Source of the DNA: Lineus longissimus
Taxonomy: Eukaryota > Nemertea > Pilidiophora > Heteronemertea > Lineidae
Direction of reading: 5' to 3'
NCBI RefSeq assembly: GCF_910592395.1
Contig: NC_088314.1
Span: 8,742,001-8,806,000 of the forward strand
DNA length: 64,000 bases
Of the stretch, positions 1-12,000 are shown in pieces. The notes under the pieces are model-generated. The model ran no database searches, had not been told where the DNA came from, and saw nothing but the letters and a program-made list of their open reading frames with translations. The translations under genes were made by a program, and so were the position numbers. Within the stretch, counting starts at the first letter, position 1, and the number at the start of each line of letters is the position of its first letter.

Positions 1-283
1 CAAAAGGCTTTTGTATTGCAATTACAGAACGGTTTCTATTCAATAAAAACACTTCGCTGGTGAAAACATTGTTGGGAACACTTCAAAGCAGTGGAAGTCT
101 TTGGTTCAAAGGCATCTCAAACTAGTATGAGGTTGCAGCATGAATGCAGTGTAATTGAGATTTGCTTGTTTTCTTCGCCTTAATTCCATATATTTTGGTA
201 GTGTACCCTTGAAGAAAATGATATGATGTCGTGTGATACTAATATCTGCATAATAGTGGTTCTTTTAATTTCCTCTATTTTAG

Positions 284-346
284 GTTCCGGAACGCACAAG
301 AAATGATGCACCTCATGTCTTTCGATTGTTGAAAAAATTGATGTGA
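284..346 (+). CDS. Terminal exon of an unidentified gene (partial)
   Basis: A pyrimidine-rich tract ending in TTTTAG at 283 is followed by 20 in-frame codons and a TGA at 344-346. The peptide is basic and starts VPERTRNDAPHVF, ending LLKKLM. A 3'UTR with AATAAA at 634-639 follows, as expected for the last exon of a gene that enters from the left edge. I do not recognise the family, and the reading frame rests on one open phase of three, so this could also be UTR sequence. Confidence 0.4.
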   Translation, partial: VPERTRNDAPHVFRLLKKLM

Positions 347-633
347 ATTTGTGCAAATCCTCCCGCCTGTGTTTTTTTGTTCAGTGGAATTCACGTATTT
401 CGGTATTCCTTCTTCACCTCCACGCATTATTCATTCTGACATAAACTCACATGATCACTTTTGATGAAAGATTACATAATGGATAATATTGAATTGGCAC
501 AAATATAGTAACAATGTAAACTTATCATATCTTTCAAAGGTCTCATTAAAAGTAAATGTAAGTTACATGTACATGTACTGTGGAATTATTGTTTTTTCAG
601 ACAATCTGTGGCTGTTGTATACATGTATCATTC

Positions 634-639
634 AATAAA
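634..639 (+). promoter_or_regulatory. Poly(A) signal AATAAA
   Basis: Canonical AATAAA about 290 bases after the TGA of the putative terminal exon, a normal distance for a short animal 3'UTR. A second AATAAA near position 41 lies before the exon and would belong to intron sequence. Confidence 0.4.
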
Positions 640-722
640 CGTGGCGTTTTTCATATTATTAGATACATATAGTCTTGCCTTTATCTTTGCTACCTCACAG
701 CGACTTGACTACATGTATTATA

Positions 723-858
723 AGGGACCATCTCAAAAGTATTTTGAAGCCTAAAAGACTACGGGTAAGTCATTTAGTCTTTTTGAGTGTGGTCACACCC
801 AAGACTAAGTGACTTGAGTCATTTTTGCTTCAAAAAACGTACCTGTGAGATGGTCCCT
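723..858. mobile_element. Fold-back MITE, 136 bp
   Basis: The ends are a perfect 13-bp inverted repeat (AGGGACCATCTCA and its complement). Most of the interior also pairs: GAAGC with GCTTC, AAGTCA with TGACTT, and AGTCTT with AAGACT. The whole unit would fold into one long imperfect hairpin. No coding capacity. No target-site duplication could be fixed with confidence. Confidence 0.7.
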
Positions 859-1099
859 GAATTCATACCTTGAGACAATATCCAGACCGGCACTTGATAC
901 TGAGTTCCTCTTGAATTGGCATCAATAGAGAAGTCTGGCTACATGTGCTAGGATTGCAAATTACAGCGTACTTTACATGTACATTGGACTTGGAGCCTCC
1001 CTCTGTGGATACCTCTCTAATAAGGACACCGGTGCTGAATTGGTTTGGGTGGAATGCAACCAGGACGCCTTTCAATTGCAGACGATATTGGAGTGTCCT

Positions 1100-2130
1100 A
1101 ACAGCAAGGTAACACCTGACTTTAGACAACGTCACGTCCAACAAGAATACACCTGCCACATACGGAAATACTGCCTTTGAAGACGTCATTCAGAATGTTT
1201 GGGTTACTTAAGGATTTGTCACACCCACCCAGAATATACACAAGATGTCATGGAAAATGCTTTAAAAAATGTCACATCCCACCTGATCATGAATACGCCG
1301 GACCGTATGGAAATACCGTCTCTGAAGACATTATCCAGAATGGTCGGTTTACTTTCGACACAATGTCACATCCAACCTGAATACGCCTGACCGTATGGAA
1401 ATACCGTCTCTGAAGACGTCATCCAGAATGGTCGGTTTACTTTCGACACAATGTCACATCCAACCTGAATACGCCTGACCGTATGGAAATACCGTCTCTG
1501 AAGACGTCATCCAGAATGGTCGGTTTACTTTCGACACAATGTCACATCCAACCTGAATACGCCTGACCGTATGGAAATACCGTCTCTGAAGACGTCATCC
1601 AGAATGGTCGGTTTACTTTCGACACAATGTCACATCCAACCTGAATACGCCTGATCGTATGGAAATACCGTCTCTGAAGACGTCATCCAGAATGGTCGGT
1701 TTACTTTCGACACAATGTCACATCCAACCTGAATACGCCTGATCGTATGGAAATACCGTCTCTGAAGACGTCATCCAGAATGGTCGGTTTACTTTCGACA
1801 CAATGTCACATCCAACCTGAATACGCCTGACCGTATGGAAATACCGTCTCTGAAGACGTCATCCAGAATGGTCGGTTTACTTTCGACACAATGTCACATC
1901 CAACCTGAATACGCCTGATCGTACGGAAATAATGACTCTGATGATGTCATTCAGAAGAGTTGGGTTTACCTACATGTACGATATAATGTCACTTCTAACC
2001 AAAATACTGCAGCTGCATATGGTATGTAATTCAGAATGATGGTTTACTTGAGACAATGTCACATCCAACCAGAATACACCTACCGCATACTGAAGTACGG
2101 TCTTTGAAGATGTCATTCAGAGTAGTTTGA
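1100..2130. repeat. 88-bp minisatellite array
   Basis: The word ACCTGAATACGCCTGA recurs at 1375, 1463, 1551, 1639, 1727, 1815 and 1903, spaced exactly 88 bp. These seven units are almost identical. Diverged units extend the array on both sides (about 1100-1290 and 1920-2130), so homogenisation has acted on the centre only. Short reading frames here run through the repeat and are not genes. Confidence 0.9.
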
Positions 2131-3071
2131 TTTTTCTCAGTAATCCAACAGCCCGATACATGTATACATGTACATGCAGGACAATACAATGGTCAGTCAC
2201 TTCAAAGCGTGGCCTTCAGGGGATGGCACAAGGACAAGGGCAACTTGAATACACAACCTTTCTCAGTCAAGATGAGGCAGATGCTACTTGACCATACACA
2301 TCTTTGACACCTGTCTGCTCATTTCCGGCAAAAATTGATGTTTCTTTATACATGTAGGCAGCCTGATAGTATCAGCTGTGTTCACCCAAGGTGAGCAACA
2401 ATGAAAACAAGTGCATGTAATTTGATGCAAGAATCATTTTATTGCTGCTGAAATTCACATTCAGCCAGTAATACAAATCTGCTTATACATAATTGGTGGA
2501 TTCACAATATATCAGATTAAACAAAAGGCATTTTCCAAGGTCCCTAGTGGTCCGGCAATAATTCTAAGTCGTTTTGGGAGTTGCAGGACATCAGCCTAGC
2601 CCCCTGCGGTCAGATAAAAAAATTAACCAGCAGCAGGTACCCCCCTCATGGCTAAGTTTGTCCCCAGGGCCGGAACATCGCTGTATCGTCGAACAGTTGG
2701 CAGATTCCTGAGCGCCAGACGAGCAAAAAAAACTCTCACTGAACAGTTTTGCCTCAGTTGACACTTTTTGCCATATGACGTCATTTTAGGGTCGTCACAA
2801 CACCTGATTTGTGGCGTAGTTTCCCAATAAACTGCATTGGAAGTTCGAACTTTCACTAGAAAAAGTCACCTTATTCACAAACATGCTTCTTGAGAACCTC
2901 TGCAAGGGCCTTAAGAGATGCCACAGAGTTCCGAAAACGTTAGCATCTCGTGGCATACTTTGTTAGCTTCGAGTGACATTTGGGGACACTATACCCTTTT
3001 AGACAAACTTAGACCAAATCAAGTCGAAAAAGATCGGGATTTCTGAAATAAATCCGGCTTCAAAGGGTTAA
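2131..3071. other. Intergenic stretch, no gene seen
   Basis: No exon-like open phase or splice pair was found here. A TTTATT near 2436, read as AATAAA on the minus strand, could be the poly(A) signal of the minus-strand gene ending at 3072. Confidence 0.4.
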
Positions 3072-6000
3072 TTACACGTACTCAATGCCAATGTCATCAC
3101 AATCCTCCTCCTCAGAGCTGGACGCATCCTCCTCCGAATTTAATTCTTCACCACCAGGTTGCACCTCCCCTTCCTCAAAATACACCACGATCTCTATGTC
3201 AGTGTCTATACATTCAAATACATCTGTTGCTTCTAGGAGAAGGTCTGTGTAGAATTCCTTTGATTCCAGCAGCAACATCACCAATCCATGGTTTTCTTAA
3301 ATAGAAGGAGAGCTGGACATTAAAATTCTGAAGTCATCAACAAAGGTAATGCACATACATCTGCAAACCAATAGTTTATGTCTGTCCAGTTAGATTAATG
3401 AAAGGCATTCGGTTTGAATTAATTAAAAGCAGGGCGTAGTACATTTGTATTAGTAAACTGAACCTGAGCTGGGAAAGAACGAAGTTGCAATCAGATCCAG
3501 ATCTGCATCCACAGCCCAGGTTAATTCAGAGGTAGTGCCACAGCAAGACAAGTACATATATATAATATAATACGAGTCTTATTTTGCGCAGTATCCAACC
3601 ATTAACTGGCCGCTCAAAGCGCTTGATAGGCCTCTTTAAAAAGCAAATGTTTGAGTTGTCCCTTGAAAGATAACAGAGAGCTGCAGTTCCTAACAGTTGA
3701 AGGAAGTTTGTTCCACAGCTGAGGGGCTCCAATTGAAAATGCTCTACCACCGACTGACATGACATTGGTCTTTGGGATAGACAGAAGAACGGCATGCATG
3801 TATGCATCAACCTCCACAAATGTTGGGTAAAAATAATTGCATGGCCACTACCTTGGTTTTTGATGGCCTCATTGTTCACGGTGTTGATTCTGTCTTCCAA
3901 GGTGTTGATTTTTTTCTTGAAGAAAAGAACAGTTGATACCATCTCTTGAATGAGCACAGGCAATTCCTCGATGTACCTGGTCATGTGTTCATGTATATCA
4001 ACTATTTTCTTCTTCAAAGCAAATGTTTCTCCCTTGTTCCCTGAATTGAAGAAACAAATATTAGGACTACAGGCTAAAAGTTTCTTGCTCCATCCCTCCT
4101 ACATGTACATACGAAACGCTGGTAAAAATACATGCTGGATATGTCAGAAATGTGACTATAAGATTGAGGCGCAACTTAACATTTTACTTGCAACCAATGC
4201 TACATTGCAACCAAATTGTGTTAAATGTACAAGGTAGAATGTACTTTACATCACTTGAAGACCAATGTACCAGTAAGTCTAGAGCAAAATGCCGACCCAG
4301 GCTTTAAACCTCAAATTGCTTGATAAACAACAGCTGGATCAATTTCTCTGAACAATCGAAAATGACTGCAGGACATTACCACTTGGAGTTATTTGTGTCC
4401 TGGACTTTGTGTTACATGTACTAAGTGAAGTTTGTGGGTAAATGAATATGAAGTGAATGCCAACCTGCAGGATTATGCCAAGGCAACAAATAGTCCTCTT
4501 GCGTGACTTCGTCCACAGAAACATGACAGCAGACTAACACAATGCTGAAGTTGCTTTCTCTCCTTTTCAAGACGCTTTCGTAGAGAAGCCCGACTCTTTG
4601 AAGCATCTGAAATGAAAATGATAAACTTTTAAACTGATCGATATAGCAGTGAAGTCGACATGCATCGTAACTGCACAAACTGCTAATATGAAGAAAGCCC
4701 CTTTAATACTGTCGTGTTAATTGCTATCTTTCAAATCATGTCATGTTATTTAAACCAATGAACTTTATAAGAATCTGAAAAGAATGAAAGTGTGTATATA
4801 ATTAAATTGAAAAACTCCCGAAGATAGGGCAGAAGGCTGGAAAACCTGGTCAACAAACTGGGTTGACCATGGCACAAGGGAAAACCGTGGTGTTCTTGCA
4901 GCTTCTATCTTCAGCTCCAGACTCTGAATCACATTCTAGAGAACAAATTGTGTTTTGATTAAAGAGCTGTGTTCCTTCAGTTATTTTTAGTGCCTGTTAC
5001 ATGTACACTTTGAAAACAAATTTATCTCCTATAAATATATCATACCTGATAACAGCTGACGACGCACATGAGACACAAACTGCACATGATGAACTATGTT
5101 TTCCCATTTTCCTAAGTATTGACCTCAATACTGGCTCCCGCACCTCCTCCCAACTCTCCTCTTGTCTTTGCTTCCGGTCAGCATGCGCAACAAAATGCCT
5201 TTTCTTCCATTCAGATTCAGTGCCTGGCACTTCAGTACTATTGGAAGCCCGAATCCCATTCAGAAGCTCCATAAGTTCAGCTCTCACTGTAAATTAAAAG
5301 TGCATTGATAAATACTACCGGGAAAGAAAAAAAAAGTTCCTAAGTGTTGATTCGAAAATACCATTATTTGCCTTAATCAGCAGCCAGTGTTGCCCAATTA
5401 ACCTTTAAAAAAGAATAAATCATTTGCAAACTATAACCTTACTTGTGATCAACACAAAATTCAAAATTTAGATGAATCGGTTCACGTCGTTTGACCTCTG
5501 CAGCCGTAAAAAGTATGGTAGGTCAAATCGGAAACTTACTCCTTATAAAATACACAACTTGATTTGTGTCTTGGAATAGAGCCAACTAGCTGATGAATAA
5601 AAAGACCTTAAAAAGACAAATCACAAACCTTGCTGGAACACTTGAAATCGAAAGGTGCATCGATTTCTACTTCATGATTACTTGGTTTCAATTCCTCAGG
5701 AAAGTCCTTTAGTTTCTCTGGAAAAACAAGCAATTTTGAAATTAAGGCCAAATGCAGATTACGCCAGAAAAGATGCAATTTCTTCCATGGAATTTCTTAC
5801 ATAATGAAATGGCCAGGGCCATTGTGCTCACCTCATGTGGAGGAAAGATGGATAAAGAGCATGGTATTGTGTCATGTAGTGTTAGGTTTGATGTAGGTCC
5901 AAGCAATTACAATTTCCCCAAAATGGCCAATTTACAGTACATTCGACCTCTGTGACATTGAAAAGTAGGTCAAATCAAAGAAGACTCGGGTGACACATTG

Positions 6001-6842
6001 AATGGTTGTTAGAATTAGATGTACCTATGATATAAAATTGGTGCCAATCGGGCAAGTCATTACTAGGAATAATGGCATTTTGAAGAATTTAGGATTTGGC
6101 CCCCTCCCTGGAGGCCAAACGGCAAATCAGATCGCACCAAACTTCGGTACCTGAGATCACCTGACCAAGGGGTACATGTGTACTTAATTTGTGATCAATA
6201 GTCATTGCAGTTAAGAAACGTGCCATAGTTACGGCCTGACGGCGAATTTACGCCATTTGACCTCTGTGACCTTGACAAGAAGGTCAAATTAAAAACCTGT
6301 GTGACATATACTGTATGGTGGTTAGATGTACCCATGATATCAAATTGGTGGCAATCGGACAAGAAGTTAAGGAATAATCACATTTTTAAGGTTTTTGGAT
6401 TTTGCCCCCTGGTGGTCAAGTGGTGAATAATATTGGACCAAACTTCGGTCCCTAAGATCACCTGACTAAGGGGTAAATGTGTACCAAATTTGGTATCAAT
6501 AGTCATTGCAGTTTAGAAACGTGCCATCGTTACATCCTAACAGCCAATTTACACCATTTGACCTCCGTGACCTTGAAAAGGAGGTCAAATCAAAAACCCG
6601 GAGGATATATGATGCACCTTTGCTAGAAGTACCTACCATATTTTTTTCAAAATTTCCCGACTACTATTAAGGGAGATATTGCATATTTTCACTTTTAACG
6701 TTTGGCCCCCTGGTGGCCAAACCATGAAACAAATCGGACCGAATCTTGGTCTCCAAGGTGTCATTACATATGGGTACATGTGTACCAAGTTTCAACTCAA
6801 TAGCTTTAACAGTTACGAAACGTGCCCTGCTAACGGACGACG

Positions 6843-6904
<62 letters not shown>

Positions 6905-9039
6905 ACGACGGACGCCACGGTATGGGATAAGCTCACCTCTGCTAAGAGGTGAGCTAAAAAGGGTGGAAAAGACTAATTTTTCTGGTTTGATTTTAAAGAT
7001 TGGTGAGAAATTTTAAAGAGGTATAGCAGTGATAGGGTTGGATTTGTAGGCATAAACCATTTGTCCAGAACATGAAATTATCAGTTAATTGCACTATTGA
7101 CTAATGTAAGCCTAGTCTAGCAGCAATATTTTTCCATGTATAAAGCCTAATTGAATATTGCTGGCTCAGACGAGGTGAAGGCATTTGTCAACCAAAAACA
7201 ATCTACCTGTCGTTGAGGTTTTCTTCCCTTTTCTTTCTCTTCTGGGAACTGATGGACCATCTATAGCACCATTGATGTCCCTGGATGGAGCCTTCACATA
7301 TGGCTTTAAGTTCTTTTTAGGATAGGTTTTCCTCTTTTCCCTGCGATAGGAGGCAGCCAACTCTTTGATTCGTGCATAATGCCCTGCATTCTCACCAGAA
7401 GGATTGTCATCATTACCATTGGATGATGCTGAAAAACAAACACATAAAGTGACAAATACTAATAATAGTCAAAACTATGACTTAGCCTAGACAAAATACA
7501 GCCTCCATGCAGGCTACACTCGATTTATGATTTTAACGAACACGAAGCTTTAGAAGGCCTTAAGACAACTTCAGACAATGCCAATAGTTAAAGGGGAGGC
7601 GCCTGATTGGCCACATCCTTGCCAATGAACCTACATGTGGTGGCAAAACAGGAAGACACAAGGTTGGCCTCGGGATGAGCAGAGCCTAATCAACGATAGC
7701 CCATTTGAATACTCTCGATGTTCTACGCTCCGATCCGCCATTGAGTCGAGTATCTGCGCCAATAAAGGTAGGGAATTCCTGCGCAACGAGTTTAAGCTTA
7801 CTACTATGCAGATACGGTCTATCGCAGTGCTATTTTTAGGAATGTCTAACGTCAGGGATGTAGCGGGGGGGGGGGGGGGATCAGGGGGGTTCGAACCAAC
7901 CCCAGCTTGAGAAAAGGATCCGCTGAGGACAGTCAAAAATACTTTTCTCCTGAGTTTTGTAACACCCATGATTCTATCCAAATGGGCCATTGTACGATAG
8001 AGTGACAGGCCTTTTAATTACGTGGAGACCTCTACACCCTGTATTTTTTTAGCCTATTTTGGGGGACATGTTTTTTTTGCTTTTTGGCTTAATTTGGAGA
8101 CATTTCATCATGCCAATTTGCCTGAACAGCGATGTCATAAATCAAAGTTAGTGACTGATATCACCACATACACCTGAAAAATCATAATTTTAGGGGAAAA
8201 CTTGAAAGTGAGGCCATTTGGATGAGATTTGGTTATGTTAGGGGTCAAAAAACGCTTCAGGGGGGTCATATTTAAAAAAAAGAAGAAAAAAACCCACCTA
8301 ATTTGGGGACATCCTGTACGGTGTAGGAATCATGTAATTGAGAGGCCTGAATGACCTTATACAGTCCTTCGTAACTGGGAGTGCTGACCTGCCAGATTTC
8401 GGTCTCATGTTCACGGGCTTAGCGCCTTCGTTGCTCAAGAAATAGGTGAAGAACCCCCCCCCCCCCCACTGCGATATCAGGCTACACCCCTGAACGTTCA
8501 CGTGATACATGTTCTATGTTATTTTCGAATTGGTCAATCACTGTGCATGCATGAGGTGACTTGTGACAAGACATCACATTGAAATAATTAATGCGATGAC
8601 AGGTAATCGGCCTGGGAAATATTGAAACGCCACCATATTTGAGGCCACAATTCATGAATTACCTCTTTTGGCAGAAGGGCAGGCACGCCGGTCTAAGTCA
8701 ATGAATGTGACACACAGGGTAGGCTAGGCCTAGGGGGTGGGCATGGGGGGGGGGGGGGGGGACTAGGCCTACCATTACATCAATGTGATATGTGAATGAT
8801 GACAAATAATGATGAAGATGTCCACGCATCGAGCATTTACATACATTTACGGCAGCAGCATGGGGATGCATCTCATTTATCAATACAGGTGGTAGGCCTA
8901 GCTAGGCACGTGCCCTGCTGGGCCTGGGCCGGGGCTGGGCGACGGCCATGCTTTTTTCTCAGATCGATTTAGGACAATTAGGTGACAAAAAAACAACACC
9001 TTTGGCGACCACCTGGCTATACTTACCACCAAATTCCAT
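3072..9039 (-). CDS. Possible KDZ-transposase-derived gene (exon chain, uncertain)
   Basis: Minus-strand exon chain whose phases mostly agree: 9027-9039 (ATG GAA TTT GGT G), 7207-7438, about 5625-5717, 5046-5286, about 4458-4608, 3852-4040 and 3072-3295 (stop at 3072-3074). Exon 2 is basic (RREKRKTYPKKN). The 5046-5286 exon carries a Cys cluster (CAVCVSCASSAV). The 3852-4040 exon is a coiled coil (KGETFALKKKIVDIHEHM). The last exon is strongly acidic (SSSEEEDCDD). This order, basic start, CxC-like cluster and helical C-terminus, resembles KDZ (Kyakuja/Dileera/Zisupton) transposases, but the catalytic domain expected between the Cys cluster and the coiled coil is not visible. The junction between 5046 and 4608 is unresolved, and the 4458-4608 exon looks frameshifted. 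It may be a domesticated remnant or a pseudogene; the family call is from memory. Confidence 0.4.
3614..3830 (-). mobile_element. LINE reverse-transcriptase C-terminal fragment
   Basis: The minus strand encodes a peptide with GGRAFSIGAPQLWNKLPSTV followed by a LSFKGQLKHLLFKEAY-type end. This is the well-known C-terminal tail of non-LTR retrotransposon ORF2 proteins (fAVAAPxLWNxLP ... FKxxLKxxLF). Only the last ~65 residues remain, inside the intron between exons 3852-4040 and 3072-3295 of the host gene. Confidence 0.75.
5803..6961. mobile_element. Pearl/Helitron-like non-autonomous element, copy 1
   Basis: About 1.16 kb that recurs almost unchanged at 59580-60754. It holds three diverged internal repeats, each with a TTTGACCTCTGTGACCTTGA-type motif and a GGCCCCCT motif, then a (GAC)n tract (about 6837-6905). 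It ends in a perfect 11-bp hairpin (AGCTCACCTCT/AGAGGTGAGCT, 6930-6955) followed by AAAAAG. Internal repeats, a microsatellite and a terminal hairpin are the layout of molluscan 'pearl' or Helentron-associated elements. No transposase is encoded. It sits in an intron of the minus-strand gene. Confidence 0.7.
7995..8360. mobile_element. Candidate MITE with ~45-bp imperfect inverted ends
   Basis: The left end (GACAGGCCTTTTAATTACG ... CTCTACACCCTGTA) is matched by the complement of the right end (TTCAGGCCTCTCAATTACAT ... CCTACACCGTACAGG). The interior is A/T- and homopolymer-rich with no reading frame. The inverted match is imperfect, so the call is tentative. Confidence 0.4.
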
Positions 9040-12000
9040 GGTCATGATATTTGATGCGGTCCTAACTATGACATGGTCTACGTTTCATAGCCTACCGGTA
9101 CTTCAAACCGTAAATAGCAATGGAATTGAGCAAAACTGAAATACTACAACACCATCCGATAAATCGAATGTCGCACGTTCTGTATCCCGCGAGATCTCGA
9201 AACTACTGCGCACAGGCGCGAGAAATTATATAATAGCTCAATTGCCCCGGCCCCCTACCCCTTCAATTCAGCTCAGGCCACCTCGACTAACTACCTCCAC
9301 CCCCCCCCCCAAATGTAAAATGATATCGTTTTTAGATTTGCTGTCGGTGTAGTCTGGGTTCGTTTGTCAGTCAAGGGGGCAACCGAACGGGGGGGGGGGG
9401 GTCTCTAAGTTTCACGTGCCTGTGCTGCTGTTTTAGTAGCGGCAGAGGCAGTGGCTAAAAAAGTAGCACGAGAAACGAGGATGAGCTGATATAGTTCCCC
9501 AGTAAAATGGGTTGCCGCAAATATTGACAACTTTAAAATTGTCGAAAACTTGCGTGAAGATTAATCAGAATAATTGAAGAGTCATGAAACTATATGATTA
9601 CTACAAACCTAATGCAAATCTAAAACATTCATACGGGCTGGTTTTGCGAATAGATGGATACCTTTGTTTACAAAATGACGTCACTCTGACGTCACGCATA
9701 ACTTAAAAGATACTTCGTTGCTATAGTTCATCATTATCCCACTGTAGCGCAATGTCTGTTTAGTTCCACCCCTAGCTGAAAGGTGGGGCAGCCTGATTTG
9801 GATCGTGGGATATGTACGTTATAAGCCACTAATACCAATCGTAGATATACCACTATTGTTTGCGGAGAATGCACTGCAATCTCCTTTACTCGAGTCTATT
9901 CTGTGAAACACAATCCTTTTCCTCGTGAGAGACGTCTGATTTTTTGTTTCACCTTGATGCTGGAAATTTTGTTCACAAAGACTTGTCATGATGACCGGAT
10001 CGAAATGAAGAAAAAAAACATGGGAGGAATATCTGCCAGAAGCAAGGACGTGGTCAGCATCATTGAGCCAACACAAAGCCACCGGGGGAAAATCCTGCTT
10101 TTATGATTGGCGACACACGGACATGACGGAAGAATTCTTACTGCAAATTTGATAATTTGATACCGGTATTTGCAATTTAAGCACAGATGAAAGATAGTCG
10201 CTCTGCAAAAGGCTGGTCAAACTCTACATTTATACCAGTCGTCAAAGTCACGGCCTACGTATATGTATGCGCAGCAACTAATTAATTTGGTAGGCTAACG
10301 TGGAAGAACCTGTTTTTTTTATTGACGAGTATCTTCTGGCCAATTTCTCAGCTCAACACAGAAGAAGCCAGGCTCCGCCCCAGACGAAGGAAATAACTAC
10401 CCAGACCAAAAAAACAAGCCATAATTACTTGATTACAGGCGACTTCCTGTCGCAATAACCCGTTGTCTTTCTTTGATGCTGTGCTGGCTTGCTCGTGACA
10501 AGCGCTTCCCTCTCGATAATGGACCTATCATGTCTGATGCGGTTCCTTTCTCTATGCCAGTCTTACGAATTGACATTCGGTGACTGAGAAAACCGGGCAG
10601 TGTAGTTCTTAATACATTCCAGGCAAAACTGTTCTCGTCAGCTGCTCTAAGAAGGCAAGAGGTGCACCTCCAAATCAATTAACCTCAGGCATGCCGTACT
10701 CTTTTTAGAAATTAATAAAGTGCTCTTAACCTCTTTGGTTAGCTGATAGAAGTGCTACTACCTTATCATGAACAAAATACCATACGGAATTCTTATATCA
10801 AAACAAATGGTAACTTGATAATGTAAAGAGAATAGAGAAATAGAGAAATAAAAAAGACGCTTGATAAGTATGCGTCTCAGATGAATAATTTGATATCAGT
10901 GTTTATACATGCGTAGAGGTAACTACTCAATTCTACATCTATTGAATTTGATAGATGATAGATGTTTACAGTTATTCATTAACCTTAATAATACCCTCTT
11001 CTTAGGCGGGGCTCTTAAGATACACGCGTGTGCGAGAGTAACTTGCATAGGTCTCGTTAGGGAGTTTTCCCCAAATGTACGCGATGATGACGTGCCCCAT
11101 TAACAGGACGTAACATCTATTTTAAAGTGCGTTTCCAAAGTGAATGCATGAAAACAACCCATTTGTTTCGTATATCACTGGAAACGCCCGATTCCCCTGA
11201 TTCTGCAGGATGTTAAATCGGGCATTTTATTTCTTTAAATAAATCATAAGCGTCGCATTTGCTCCTAGCTCTGTTCACCATCCCAAAGGGCAATATTGCC
11301 AATTGGGCCGGACAATCACGAAAAACCCCAAATATTATACATTTCTTCCTGAATAATTCTTACAGTGACCATTCTCCCATGAAAGACAGTTGCTTTCGCA
11401 ACACAAAAATCAAAAAAAAATCGAGGGTCAACCATTGAACTTTTGAGATATGTTGAATTTTGCACAAATCAGCGAAAAACGCACCAACTGGCACTGGACG
11501 GCATTTCAACACGGGGCCGACGTACATCCCAAGTTCAGTGTACAGTGCACAGCAAATATTTTTTCAATACCTCTCCAAATATGTACTTGAGGGTTAAAAA
11601 CATGCACTCGTCTAATTGATAGGCCTGGACCCTCCAACCTATGAATATTCAATGGTGGTATTGTCTCTGCCATCGTGGGGCAGAGAAGACTCTCCATTAT
11701 AACTTGGTCCGGCACCATGGTCACTCGGCCAAAAAAACCTAATCAGCGGGGGGGGCTGTAGTGGACCGATTACACTTAATCAAGAAATGTATGCTACTTA
11801 CCATCAAATGCGAACTTGTCTTGTAGCTGGATGAAAGTAAAAAAAGTCCAATTTTATTCTAATTCGAACGTCTGCCCTTGAATGTCACGAAACAGCGGAA
11901 GAATATCATTCGCAATCTCAGTGTACAGTACATGTACAAAATGTATATCTCACTCCCGGTTGTGCAATGGTTCACCGGTTCAAGTACATATTACAAAATA

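Noticed and set aside
6667-6952. Frames with long Arg, Thr or Asp runs
   Set aside because: They come from the (GAC)n tract of the pearl-like element. The same frames recur at 60442-60745.
7884-7902. GGTTCGAACC as a tRNA box B
   Set aside because: No box A or acceptor stem lies upstream; the flanks are G runs.
7631-7990. Two overlapping frames near 7.6-8.0 kb
   Set aside because: Both run through a homopolymer G tract, show no domain and lie upstream of a candidate MITE.
9819-11103. Frames of 60-90 codons between the two minus-strand genes
   Set aside because: No domain, no splice signals in phase, and no family resemblance.
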